The notes under the pieces: generated by a model
What the model was told of the DNA's origin: nothing
The model's input: only the letters and a program-made list of their open reading frames with translations
The model's database searches: none
Shown: positions 1 to 11,800 of the stretch, piece after piece
How positions within the stretch are numbered: position 1 is the stretch's first letter
How the letters are laid out: each line of letters starts with the position of its first letter
NCBI GenBank assembly: GCA_900893395.1
Contig: CAAHFI011294439.1
Location: 1-44,243 of the forward strand
DNA length: 44,243 bases
From: Euglena gracilis
Lineage: Eukaryota; Euglenozoa; Euglenophyceae; Euglenales; Euglenaceae
Direction of reading: 5' to 3'
Program-made: the position numbers and the translations under genes

Positions 1-1992
1 GGGTCCAAAGTAGGCCTAATTCCGAGTAACCGAATGGGGGTTCAAGGAGGCCCCAAAGCCAAGGCACCTTTGGGTTTCCAGTTTGTCGTGGTCTAATGGT
101 AAGAAAACATGCAGCGGCGAATGTTGTTGCAAGATACGAGCACATTTAGATGGGTGCATTCGACCATTTCGGTGGACATGTGTGCCAGGACTGCCCAGGT
201 CACGGTGTCCAAAGGGTCCAAAGTAGCCCTAATTCCGAGTAACCGAATGGGGGTTCAAGGAGGCCCCAAAGCCAAGGCACCTTTGGGTTTCCAGTTTGTC
301 GTGGTCTAATGGTAAGAAAAACATGCAGCGGGAATGTTGGTTGCAAGATACGAGCACATTTAGATGGGTGCATTCGACCATTTCGGTGGACATGTGCCAG
401 GACTGCCCAGGTCACGGTGTCCAAAGGGTCCAAAGTAGGCCTAATTCCGAGTAACCGAATGGGGGTTCAAGGAGGCCCCCAAAAGCCAAGGCACCTTTGG
501 GTTTCCAGTTTGTCGTGGTCTAATGGTAAGAAAAACATGCAGCGGGAATGTTGGTTGCAAGATACGAGCACATTTAGATGGGTGCATTCGACCATTTCGG
601 TGGACATGTGCCAGGACTGCCCAGGTCACGGTGTCCAAAGGGTCCAAAGTAGGCCTAATTCCGAGTAACCGAATGGGGGTTCAAGGAGGCCCCCAAAGCC
701 AAGGCACCTTTGGGTTTCCAGTTTGTCGTGGTCCTAATGGTAAGAAAAACATGCAGCGGGAATGTTGTTGCAAGATACGAGCACATTTAGATGGGTGCAT
801 TCGACCATTTCGGTGACATGTGCCAGGACTGCCCAGGTCACGGTGTCCAAAGGGTCCAAAGTAGGCCTAATTCCGAGTAACCGAATGGGGTTCAAGGAGG
901 CCCCCCAAAGCCAAGGCACCTTTGGGTTTCCAGTTTGTCGTGGTAATGGTAAGAAAACATGCAGCGGAATGTTGTTGCAATACGAGCACATTTAGATGGG
1001 TGCATTCGACCATTTCGGTGGACATGTGCCAGGACGCCCAGGCACGTGTCCAAAGGGTCCAAAGTAGGCCTAATTCCGAGTAACCGAATGGGGGTTCAAG
1101 GAGGCCCCCAAAGCCAAGGCACCTTTGGGTTTCCAGTTTGTCGTGGTCTAATGGTAAGAAAAATGCAGCGGGAATGTTGGTTGCAAGATACGAGCACATT
1201 TAGATGGGTGCATTCGACCATTTCGGTGGACATGTGCCAGGACTGCCCAGGTCACGGTGTCCAAAGGGTCCAAAGTAGGCCTAATTCCGAGTAACCGAAT
1301 GGGGTTCAAGGAGGCCCCCAAAGCCAAGGCACCTTTGGGTTTCCAGTTTGTCGTGGTCTAGGTAAGAAAAACACAGCGGGAATGTTGGTTGCAAGATACG
1401 AGCACATTTAGATGGGTGCATTCGACCATTTCGGTGGACATGTGCCAGGACTGCCCAGGTCACGGTGTCCAAAGGGTCCAAAGTAGGCCTAATTCCGAGT
1501 AACCGAATGGGGGTTCAAGGAGGCCCCCAAAGCCAAGGCACCTTTGGGTTTCCAGTTTGTCGTGGTCTAATGGTAAGAAAAACATGCAGCGGGAATGTTG
1601 GTTGCAAGATACGAGCACATTTAGATGGTGCATTCGACCATTTCGGTGGACATGTGCCAGGACTGCCCAGGTCACGGTGTCCAAAGGGTCCAAAGTAGGC
1701 CTAATTCCGAGTAACCGAATGGGGTTCAAGGAGGCCCCCAAAGCCAAGGCACCTTTGGGTTTCCAGTTTTTGTCGTGGTTAATGGTAAGAAAAACATGCA
1801 GCGGGAATGTTGGTTGCAAGATACGAGCACATTTAGATGGGTGCATTCGACCATTTCGGTGGACATTGCCAGGACTGCCCAGGTCACGGTGTCCAAAGGG
1901 TCCAAAGTAGGCCTAATTCCGAGTAACCGAATGGGGGTTCAAGGAGGCCCCAAAGCCAAGGCACCTTTGGGTTTCCAGTTTGTCGTGGTCTA
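1..1992 (+). repeat. Satellite array, left end, indel-rich
   Basis: This stretch holds the left partial unit and the first nine full units. Start-to-start lengths are about 213, 214, 214, 209, 205, 209, 210, 212 and 211, a net loss of 20 bp over nine units. Most changes are one- or two-base losses, for example shortened A5, GTTG for GTTGG, or loss of the AT at the unit start near 1360. Insertions also occur, such as an extra TG near 181, an extra C in the C run near 901 and extra T near 1769. Substitutions are rare; one is AGGCCT changed to AGCCCT near 224. The remaining sequence is plainly the same monomer, so no other element is hidden here. Confidence 0.93.
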
Positions 1993-4900
1993 ATGGTAAG
2001 AAAAACATGCAGCGGGAATGTTGGTTGCAAGATACGAGCACATTTAGATGGGTGCATTCGACCATTTCGGTGGACATGTGCCAGGACTGCCCAGGTCACG
2101 GTGTCCAAAGGGTCCAAAGTAGGCCTAATTCCGAGTAACCGAATGGGGGTTCAAGGAGGCCCCCAAAGCCAAGGCACCTTTGGGTTTCCAGTTTGTCGTG
2201 GTCTAATGGTAAGAAAAACATGCAGCGGGAATGTTGGTTGCAAGATACGAGCACATTTAGATGGGTGCATTCGACCATTTCGGTGGACATGTGCCAGGAC
2301 TGCCCAGGTCACGGTGTCCAAAGGGTCCAAAGTAGGCCTAATTCCGAGTAACCGAATGGGGGTTCAAGGAGGCCCCCAAAGCCAAGGCACCTTTGGGTTT
2401 CCAGTTTGTCGTGGTCTAATGGTAAGAAAAACATGCAGCGGGAATGTTGGTTGCAAGATACGAGCACATTTAGATGGGTGCATTCGACCATTTCGGTGGA
2501 CATGTGCCAGGACTGCCCAGGTCACGGTGTCCAAAGGGTCCAAAGTAGGCCTAATTCCGAGTAACCGAATGGGGTTCAAGGAGGCCCCCAAAGCCAAGGC
2601 ACCTTTGGGTTTCCAGTTTGTCGTGGTCTAATGGTAAGAAAAACATGCAGCGGGAATGTTGGTTGCAAGATACGAGCACATTTAGATGGGTGCATTCGAC
2701 CATTTCGGTGGACATGTGCCAGGACTGCCCAGGTCACGGTGTCCAAAGGGTCCAAAGTAGGCCTAATTCCGAGTAACCGAATGGGGTTCAAGGAGGCCCC
2801 AAAGCCAAGGCACCTTTGGGTTTCCAGTTTGTCGTGGTCTAATGGTAAGAAAAACATGCAGCGGGAATGTTGGTTGCAAGATACGAGCACATTTAGATGG
2901 GTGCATTCGACCATTTCGGTGGACATGTGCCAGGACTGCCCAGGTCACGGTGTCCAAAGGGTCCAAAGTAGGCCTAATTCCGAGTAACCGAATGGGGGTT
3001 CAAGGAGGCCCCCAAAGCCAAGGCACCTTTGGGTTTCCAGTTTGTCGTGGTCTAATGGTAAGAAAAACATGCAGCGGGAATGTTGGTTGCAAGATACGAG
3101 CACATTTAGATGGGTGCATTCGACCATTTCGGTGGACATGTGCCAGGACTGCCCAGGTCACGGTGTCCAAAGGGTCCAAAGTAGGCCTAATTCCGAGTAA
3201 CCGAATGGGGGTTCAAGGAGGCCCCAAAGCCAAGGCACCTTTGGGTTTCCAGTTTGTCGTGGTCTAATGGTAAGAAAAACATGCAGCGGGAATGTTGGTT
3301 GCAAGATACGAGCACATTTAGATGGGTGCATTCGACCATTTCGGTGGACATGTGCCAGGACTGCCCAGGTCACGGTGTCCAAAGGGTCCAAAGTAGGCCT
3401 AATTCCGAGTAACCGAATGGGGGTTCAAGGAGGCCCCCAAAGCCAAGGCACCTTTGGGTTTCCAGTTTGTCGTGGTCTAATGGTAAGAAAAACATGCAGC
3501 GGGAATGTTGGTTGCAAGATACGAGCACATTTAGATGGGTGCATTCGACCATTTCGGTGGACATGTGCCAGGACTGCCCAGGTCACGGTGTCCAAAGGGT
3601 CCAAAGTAGGCCTAATTCCGAGTAACCGAATGGGGTTCAAGGAGGCCCCCAAAGCCAAGGCACCTTTGGGTTTCCAGTTTGTCGTGGTCTAATGGTAAGA
3701 AAAACATGCAGCGGGAATGTTGGTTGCAAGATACGAAATTTAGATGGGTGCATTCGACCATTTCGGTGGACATGTGCCAGGACTGCCCAGGTCACGGTGT
3801 CCAAAGGGTCCAAAGTAGGCCTAATTCCGAGTAACCGAATGGGGGTTCAAGGAGGCCCCCAAAGCCAAGGCACCTTTGGGTTTCCAGTTTGTCGTGGTCT
3901 AATGGTAAGAAAACATGCAGCGGGAATGTTGGTTGCAAGATACGAGCACATTTAGATGGGTGCATTCGACCATTTCGGTGGACATGTGCCAGGACTGCCC
4001 AGGTCACGGTGTCCAAAGGGTCCAAAGTAGGCCTAATTCCGAGTAACCGAATGGGGTTCAAGGAGGCCCCAAAGCCAAGGCACCTTTGGGTTTCCAGTTT
4101 GTCGTGGTCTAATGGTAAGAAAAACATGCAGCGGGAATGTTGGTTGCAAGATACGAGCACATTTAGATGGGTGCATTCGACCATTTCGGTGGACATGTGC
4201 CAGGACTGCCCAGGTCACGGTGTCCAAAGGGTCCAAAGTAGGCCTAATTCCGAGTAACCGAATGGGGGTTCAAGGAGGCCCCCAAAGCCAAGGCACCTTT
4301 GGGTTTCCAGTTTGTCGTGGTCTAATGGTAAGAAAAACATGCAGCGGGAATGTTGGTTGCAAGATACGAGCACATTTAGATGGGTGCATTCGACCATTTC
4401 GGTGGACATGTGCCAGGACTGCCCAGGTCACGGTGTCCAAAGGGTCCAAAGTAGGCCTAATTCCGAGTAACCGAATGGGGGTTCAAGGAGGCCCCCAAAG
4501 CCAAGTTTGGGTTTCCAGTTTGTCGTGGTCTAATGGTAAGAAAAACATGCAGCGGGAATGTTGGTTGCAAGATACGAGCACATTTAGATGGGTGCATTCG
4601 ACCATTTCGGTGGACATGTGCCAGGACTGCCCAGGTCACGGTGTCCAAAGGGTCCAAAGTAGGCCTAATTCCGAGTAACCGAATGGGGTTCAAGGAGGCC
4701 CCAAAGCCAAGGCACCTTTGGGTTTCCAGTTTGTCGTGGTCTAATGGTAAGAAAAATGCAGCGGGAATGTTGGTTGCAAGATACGAGCACATTTGATGGG
4801 TGCATTCGACCATTTCGGTGGACATGTGCCAGGACTGCCCAGGTCACGGTGTCCAAAGGGTCCAAAGTAGGCCTAATTCCGAGTAACCGAATGGGGTTCA

Positions 4901-7900
4901 AGGAGGCCCCCAAAGCCAAGGCACCTTTGGGTTTCCAGTTTGTCGTGGCTAATGGTAAGAAAAACATGCAGCGGGAATGTTGGTTGCAAGATACGAGCAC
5001 ATTTAGATGGGTGCATTCGACCATTTCGGTGGACATGTGCCAGGACTGCCCAGGTCACGGTGTCCAAAGGGTCCAAAGTAGGCCTAATTCCGAGTAACCG
5101 AATGGGGGTTCAAGGAGGCCCCCAAAGCCAAGGCACCTTTGGGTTTCCAGTTTGTCGTGGTCTAATGGTAAGAAAAACATGCAGCGGGAATGTTGGTTGC
5201 AAGATACGAGCACATTTAGATGGGTGCATTCGACCATTTCGGTGGACATGTGCCAGGACTGCCCAGGTCACGGTGTCCAAAGGGTCCAAAGTAGGCCTAA
5301 TTCCGAGTAACCGAATGGGGGTTCAAGGAGGCCCCAAAGCCAAGGCACCTTTGGGTTTCCAGTTTGTCGTGGTCTAATGGTAAGAAAACATGCAGCGGGA
5401 ATGTTGGTTGCAAGATACGAGCACATTTAGATGGGTGCATTCGACCATTTCGGTGGACATGTGCCAGGACTGCCCAGGTCACGGTGTCCAAAGGGTCCAA
5501 AGTAGGCCTAATTCCGAGTAACCGAATGGGGTTCAAGGAGGCCCCCAAAGCCAAGGCACCTTTGGGTTTCCAGTTTGTCGTGGTCTAATGGTAAGAAAAA
5601 CATGCAGCGGGAATGTTGGTTGCAAGATACGAGCACATTTAGATGGGTGCATTCGACCATTTCGGTGGACATGTGCCAGGACTGCCCAGGTCACGGTGTC
5701 CAAAGGGTCCAAAGTAGGCCTAATTCCGAGTAACCGAATGGGGTTCAAGGAGGCCCCCAAAGCCAAGGCACCTTTGGGTTTCCAGTTTGTCGTGGTCTAA
5801 TGGTAAGAAAAACATGCAGCGGGAATGTTGGTTGCAAGATACGAGCACATTTAGATGGGTGCATTCGACCATTTCGGTGGACATGTGCCAGGACTGCCCA
5901 GGTCACGGTGTCCAAAGGGTCCAAAGTAGGCCTAATTCCGAGTAACCGAATGGGGGTTCAAGGAGGCCCCCAAAGCCAAGGCACCTTTGGGTTTCCAGTT
6001 TTCGTGGTCTAATGGTAAGAAAAACATGCAGCGGGAATGTTGGTTGCAAGATAGAGCACATTTAGATGGGTGCATTCGACCATTTCGGTGGACATGTGCC
6101 AGGACTGCCCAGGTCACGGTGTCCAAAGGGTCCAAAGTAGGCCTAATTCCGAGTAACCGAATGGGGGTTCAAGGAGGCCCCCAAAGCCAAGGCACCTTTG
6201 GGTTTCCAGTTTGTCGTGGTCTAATGGTAAAAAAACATGCAGCGGGAATGTTGGTTGCAAGATACGAGCACATTTAGATGGGTGCATTCGACCATTTCGG
6301 TGGACATGTGCCAGGACTGCCCAGGTCACGGTGTCCAAAGGGTCCAAAGTAGGCCTAATTCCGAGCCGGAATGTTTGTTGCAATGGTAAAGCAGCGTTTA
6401 ATGGTGCATTCGACCATTTCGGTGGACATGTGCCAGGACTGCCCAGGTCACGGTGTCCAAAGGGTCCAAAGTAGGCCTAATTCCGAGTAACCGAATGGGG
6501 GTTCAAGGAGGCCCCCAAAGCCAAGGCACCTTTGGGTTTCCAGTTTGTCGTGGTCTAATGGTAAGAAAAACATGCAGCGGGAATGTTGGTTGCAAGATAC
6601 GAGCACATTTAGATGGGTGCATTCGACCATTTCGGTGGACATGTGCCAGGACTGCCCAGGTCACGGTGTCCAAAGGGTCCAAAGTAGGCCTAATTCCGAG
6701 TAACCGAATGGGGGTTCAAGGAGGCCCCCAAAGCCAAGGCACCTTTGGGTTTCCAGTTTCGTGGTCTAATGGTAAAAAAACATGCAGCGGGAATGTTGGT
6801 TGCAAGATACGAGCACATTTAGATGGGTGCATTCGACCATTTCGGTGGACATGTGCCAGGACTGCCCAGGTCACGGTGTCCAAAGGGTCCAAAGTAGGCC
6901 TAATTCCGAGTAACCGAATGGGGGTTCAAGGAGGCCCCCAAAGCCAAGGCACCTTTGGTTTCCAGTTTGTCGTGGTCTAATGGTAAGAAAAACATGCAGC
7001 GGGAATGTTGGTTGCAAGATACGAGCACATTTAGATGGGTGCATTCGACCATTTCGGTGGACATGTGCCAGGACTGCCCAGGTCACGGTGTCCAAAGGGT
7101 CCAAAGTAGGCCTAATTCCGAGTAACCGAATGGGGGTTCAAGGAGGCCCCAAAGCCAAGGCACCTTTGGGTTTCCAGTTTGTCGTGGTCTAATGGTAAGA
7201 AAAACATGCAGCGGGAATGTTGGTTGCAAGATACGAGCACATTTAGATGGGTGCATTCGACCATTTCGGTGGACATGTGCCAGGACTGCCCAGGTCACGG
7301 TGTCCAAAGGGTCCAAAGTAGGCCTAATTCCGAGTAACCGAATGGGGTTCAAGGAGGCCCCCAAAGCCAAGGCACCTTTGGGTTTCCAGTTTGTCGTGGT
7401 CTAATGGTAAGAAAAACATGCAGCGGGAATGTTGGTTGCAAGATACGAGCACATTTAGATGGGTGCATTCGACCATTTCGGTGGACATGTGCCAGGACTG
7501 CCCAGGTCACGGTGTCCAAAGGGTCCAAAGTAGGCCTAATTCCGAGTAACCGAATGGGGGTTCAAGGAGGCCCCCAAAGCCAAGGCACCTTTGGGTTTCC
7601 AGTTTGTCGTGGTCTAATGGTAAGAAAAACATGCAGCGGGAATGTTGGTTGCAAGATACGAGCACATTTAGATGGGTGCATTCGACCATTTCGGTGGACA
7701 TGTGCCAGGACTGCCCAGGTCACGGTGTCCAAAGGGTCCAAAGTAGGCCTAATTCCGAGTAACCGAATGGGGTTCAAGGAGGCCCCCAAAGCCAAGGCAC
7801 CTTTGGGTTTCCAGTTTGTCGTGGTCTAATGGTAAGAAAAACATGCAGCGGGAATGTTGGTTGCAAGATACGAGCACATTTAGATGGGTGCATTCGACCA

Positions 7901-8886
7901 TTTCGGTGGACATGTGCCAGGACTGCCCAGGTCACGGTGTCCAAAGGGTCCAAAGTAGGCCTAATTCCGAGTAACCGAATGGGGGTTCAAGGAGGCCCCC
8001 AAAGCCAAGGCACCTTTGGGTTTCCAGTTTGTCGTGGTCTAATGGTAAGAAAAACATGCAGCGGGAATGTTGGTTGCAAGATACGAGCACATTTAGATGG
8101 GTGCATTCGACCATTTCGGTGGACATGTGCCAGGACTGCCCAGGTCACGGTGTCCAAAGGGTCCAAAGTAGGCCTAATTCCGAGTAACCGAATGGGGGTT
8201 CAAGGAGGCCCCAAAGCCAAGGCACCTTTGGGTTTCCAGTTTGTCGTGGTCTAATGGTAAGAAAAACATGCAGCGGGAATGTTGGTTGCAAGATACGAGC
8301 ACATTTAGATGGGTGCATTCGACCATTTCGGTGGACATGTGCCAGGACTGCCCAGGTCACGGTGTCCAAAGGGTCCAAAGTAGGCCTAATTCCGAGTAAC
8401 CGAATGGGGTTCAAGGAGGCCCCAAAGCCAAGGCACCTTTGGGTTTCCAGTTTGTCGTGGTCTAATGGTAAGAAAAACATGCAGCGGGAATGTTGGTTGC
8501 AAGATACGAGCACATTTAGATGGGTGCATTCGACCATTTCGGTGGACATGTGCCAGGACTGCCCAGGTCACGGTGTCCAAAGGGTCCAAAGTAGGCCTAA
8601 TTCCGAGTAACCGAATGGGGGTTCAAGGAGGCCCCCAAAGCCAAGGCACCTTTGGGTTTCCAGTTTGTCGTGGTCTAATGGTAAGAAAAAGCAGCGGGAA
8701 TGTTGGTTGCAAGATACGAGCACATTTAGATGGGTGCATTCGACCATTTCGGTGGACATGTGCCAGGACTGCCCAGGTCACGGTGTCCAAAGGGTCCAAA
8801 GTAGGCCTAATTCCGAGTAACCGAATGGGGGTTCAAGGAGGCCCCAAAGCCAAGGCACCTTTGGGTTTCCAGTTTGTCGTGGTCTA
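1993..8886 (+). repeat. Satellite array, left flank of mixed 213/212/211-bp units
   Basis: Units here alternate between the full 213-bp form and forms lacking one base of the C5 run (GGCCCC), one base of the G5 run (ATGGGGTTC), or both. A few units carry longer losses: 3 bp in GAGCAC near 3736, 5 bp in GGCACC near 4505, 2 bp in AACATG near 4755, and 3 bp (CAT) near 8690. Net loss is 29 bp over the 20 units 1993-6223 and 14 bp over the 11 units 6558-8886, excluding the collapsed unit between them. I see no regular higher-order pattern in the order of the variants. Confidence 0.93.
6224..6557 (+). repeat. Rearranged, collapsed pair of satellite units
   Basis: Two units should occupy 426 bp but take up only 334 bp, a net loss of 92 bp. 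Unit sequence runs normally to position 143 (6365). It is then followed by a block resembling unit 21-38 (6366-6383, with CCGG and a G-to-T change), and then by pieces resembling unit 1-7 (6383-6389), 17-22 (6391-6396) and 51-54 (6397-6400). Normal sequence resumes from about unit 56 at 6401. The pieces are out of linear order, because unit 21-38 precedes unit 1-7, so a simple deletion cannot explain it. Template switching, or a local consensus error in assembly, could. It is the only rearranged unit in the window. Confidence 0.88.
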
Positions 8887-11800
8887 ATGGTAAGAAAAAC
8901 ATGCAGCGGGAATGTTGGTTGCAAGATACGAGCACATTTAGATGGGTGCATTCGACCATTTCGGTGGACATGTGCCAGGACTGCCCAGGTCACGGTGTCC
9001 AAAGGGTCCAAAGTAGGCCTAATTCCGAGTAACCGAATGGGGGTTCAAGGAGGCCCCCAAAGCCAAGGCACCTTTGGGTTTCCAGTTTGTCGTGGTCTAA
9101 TGGTAAGAAAAAATGCAGCGGGAATGTTGGTTGCAAGATACGAGCACATTTAGATGGGTGCATTCGACCATTTCGGTGGACATGTGCCAGGACTGCCCAG
9201 GTCACGGTGTCCAAAGGGTCCAAAGTAGGCCTAATTCCGAGTAACCGAATGGGGGTTCAAGGAGGCCCCCAAAGCCAAGGCACCTTTGGGTTTCCAGTTT
9301 GTCGTGGTCTAATGGTAAGAAAAACATGCAGCGGGAATGTTGGTTGCAAGATACGAGCACATTTAGATGGGTGCATTCGACCATTTCGGTGGACATGTGC
9401 CAGGACTGCCCAGGTCACGGTGTCCAAAGGGTCCAAAGTAGGCCTAATTCCGAGTAACCGAATGGGGGTTCAAGGAGGCCCCCAAAGCCAAGGCACCTTT
9501 GGGTTTCCAGTTTGTCGTGGTCTAATGGTAAGAAAAACATGCAGCGGGAATGTTGGTTGCAAGATACGAGCACATTTAGATGGGTGCATTCGACCATTTC
9601 GGTGGACATGTGCCAGGACTGCCCAGGTCACGGTGTCCAAAGGGTCCAAAGTAGGCCTAATTCCGAGTAACCGAATGGGGGTTCAAGGAGGCCCCCAAAG
9701 CCAAGGCACCTTTGGGTTTCCAGTTTGTCGTGGTCTAATGGTAAGAAAAACATGCAGCGGGAATGTTGGTTGCAAGATACGAGCACATTTAGATGGGTGC
9801 ATTCGACCATTTCGGTGGACATGTGCCAGGACTGCCCAGGTCACGGTGTCCAAAGGGTCCAAAGTAGGCCTAATTCCGAGTAACCGAATGGGGGTTCAAG
9901 GAGGCCCCCAAAGCCAAGGCACCTTTGGGTTTCCAGTTTGTCGTGGTCTAATGGTAAGAAAAACATGCAGCGGGAATGTTGGTTGCAAGATACGAGCACA
10001 TTTAGATGGGTGCATTCGACCATTTCGGTGGACATGTGCCAGGACTGCCCAGGTCACGGTGTCCAAAGGGTCCAAAGTAGGCCTAATTCCGAGTAACCGA
10101 ATGGGGGTTCAAGGAGGCCCCAAAGCCAAGGCACCTTTGGGTTTCCAGTTTGTCGTGGTCTAATGGTAAGAAAAACATGCAGCGGGAATGTTGGTTGCAA
10201 GATACGAGCACATTTAGATGGGTGCATTCGACCATTTCGGTGGACATGTGCCAGGACTGCCCAGGTCACGGTGTCCAAAGGGTCCAAAGTAGGCCTAATT
10301 CCGAGTAACCGAATGGGGGTTCAAGGAGGCCCCCAAAGCCAAGGCACCTTTGGGTTTCCAGTTTGTCGTGGTCTAATGGTAAGAAAAACATGCAGCGGGA
10401 ATGTTGGTTGCAAGATACGAGCACATTTAGATGGGTGCATTCGACCATTTCGGTGGACATGTGCCAGGACTGCCCAGGTCACGGTGTCCAAAGGGTCCAA
10501 AGTAGGCCTAATTCCGAGTAACCGAATGGGGGTTCAAGGAGGCCCCCAAAGCCAAGGCACCTTTGGGTTTCCAGTTTGTCGTGGTCTAATGGTAAGAAAA
10601 ACATGCAGCGGGAATGTTGGTTGCAAGATACGAGCACATTTAGATGGGTGCATTCGACCATTTCGGTGGACATGTGCCAGGACTGCCCAGGTCACGGTGT
10701 CCAAAGGGTCCAAAGTAGGCCTAATTCCGAGTAACCGAATGGGGGTTCAAGGAGGCCCCAAAGCCAAGGCACCTTTGGGTTTCCAGTTTGTCGTGGTCTA
10801 ATGGTAAGAAAAACATGCAGCGGGAATGTTGGTTGCAAGATACGAGCACATTTAGATGGGTGCATTCGACCATTTCGGTGGACATGTGCCAGGACTGCCC
10901 AGGTCACGGTGTCCAAAGGTCCAAAGTAGGCCTAATTCCGAGTAACCGAATGGGGGTTCAAGGAGGCCCCCAAAGCCAAGGCACCTTTGGGTTTCCAGTT
11001 TGTCGTGGTCTAATGGTAAGAAAAACATGCAGCGGGAATGTTGGTTGCAAGATACGAGCACATTTAGATGGGTGCATTCGACCATTTCGGTGGACATGTG
11101 CCAGGACTGCCCAGGTCACGGTGTCCAAAGGGTCCAAAGTAGGCCTAATTCCGAGTAACCGAATGGGGGTTCAAGGAGGCCCCCAAAGCCAAGGCACCTT
11201 TGGGTTTCCAGTTTGTCGTGGTCTAATGGTAAGAAAAACATGCAGCGGGAATGTTGGTTGCAAGATACGAGCACATTTAGATGGGTGCATTCGACCATTT
11301 CGGTGGACATGTGCCAGGACTGCCCAGGTCACGGTGTCCAAAGGGTCCAAAGTAGGCCTAATTCCGAGTAACCGAATGGGGGTTCAAGGAGGCCCCCAAA
11401 GCCAAGGCACCTTTGGGTTTCCAGTTTGTCGTGGTCTAATGGTAAGAAAAACATGCAGCGGGAATGTTGGTTGCAAGATACGAGCACATTTAGATGGGTG
11501 CATTCGACCATTTCGGTGGACATGTGCCAGGACTGCCCAGGTCACGGTGTCCAAAGGGTCCAAAGTAGGCCTAATTCCGAGTAACCGAATGGGGGTTCAA
11601 GGAGGCCCCCAAAGCCAAGGCACCTTTGGGTTTCCAGTTTGTCGTGGTCTAATGGTAAGAAAAACATGCAGCGGGAATGTTGGTTGCAAGATACGAGCAC
11701 ATTTAGATGGGTGCATTCGACCATTTCGGTGGACATGTGCCAGGACTGCCCAGGTCACGGTGTCCAAAGGGTCCAAAGTAGGCCTAATTCCGAGTAACCG

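Noticed and set aside
6366-6404. Insertion of a foreign element in the scrambled unit
   Set aside because: Nearly all of the odd segment can be matched to pieces of the same monomer. There are no terminal repeats or target-site duplications and no extra sequence of other origin.
1993-8886. Higher-order repeat built from G4/G5 and C4/C5 variants
   Set aside because: The order of variants was listed unit by unit and showed no recurring block. The variants are homopolymer-length changes that may be sequencing error.
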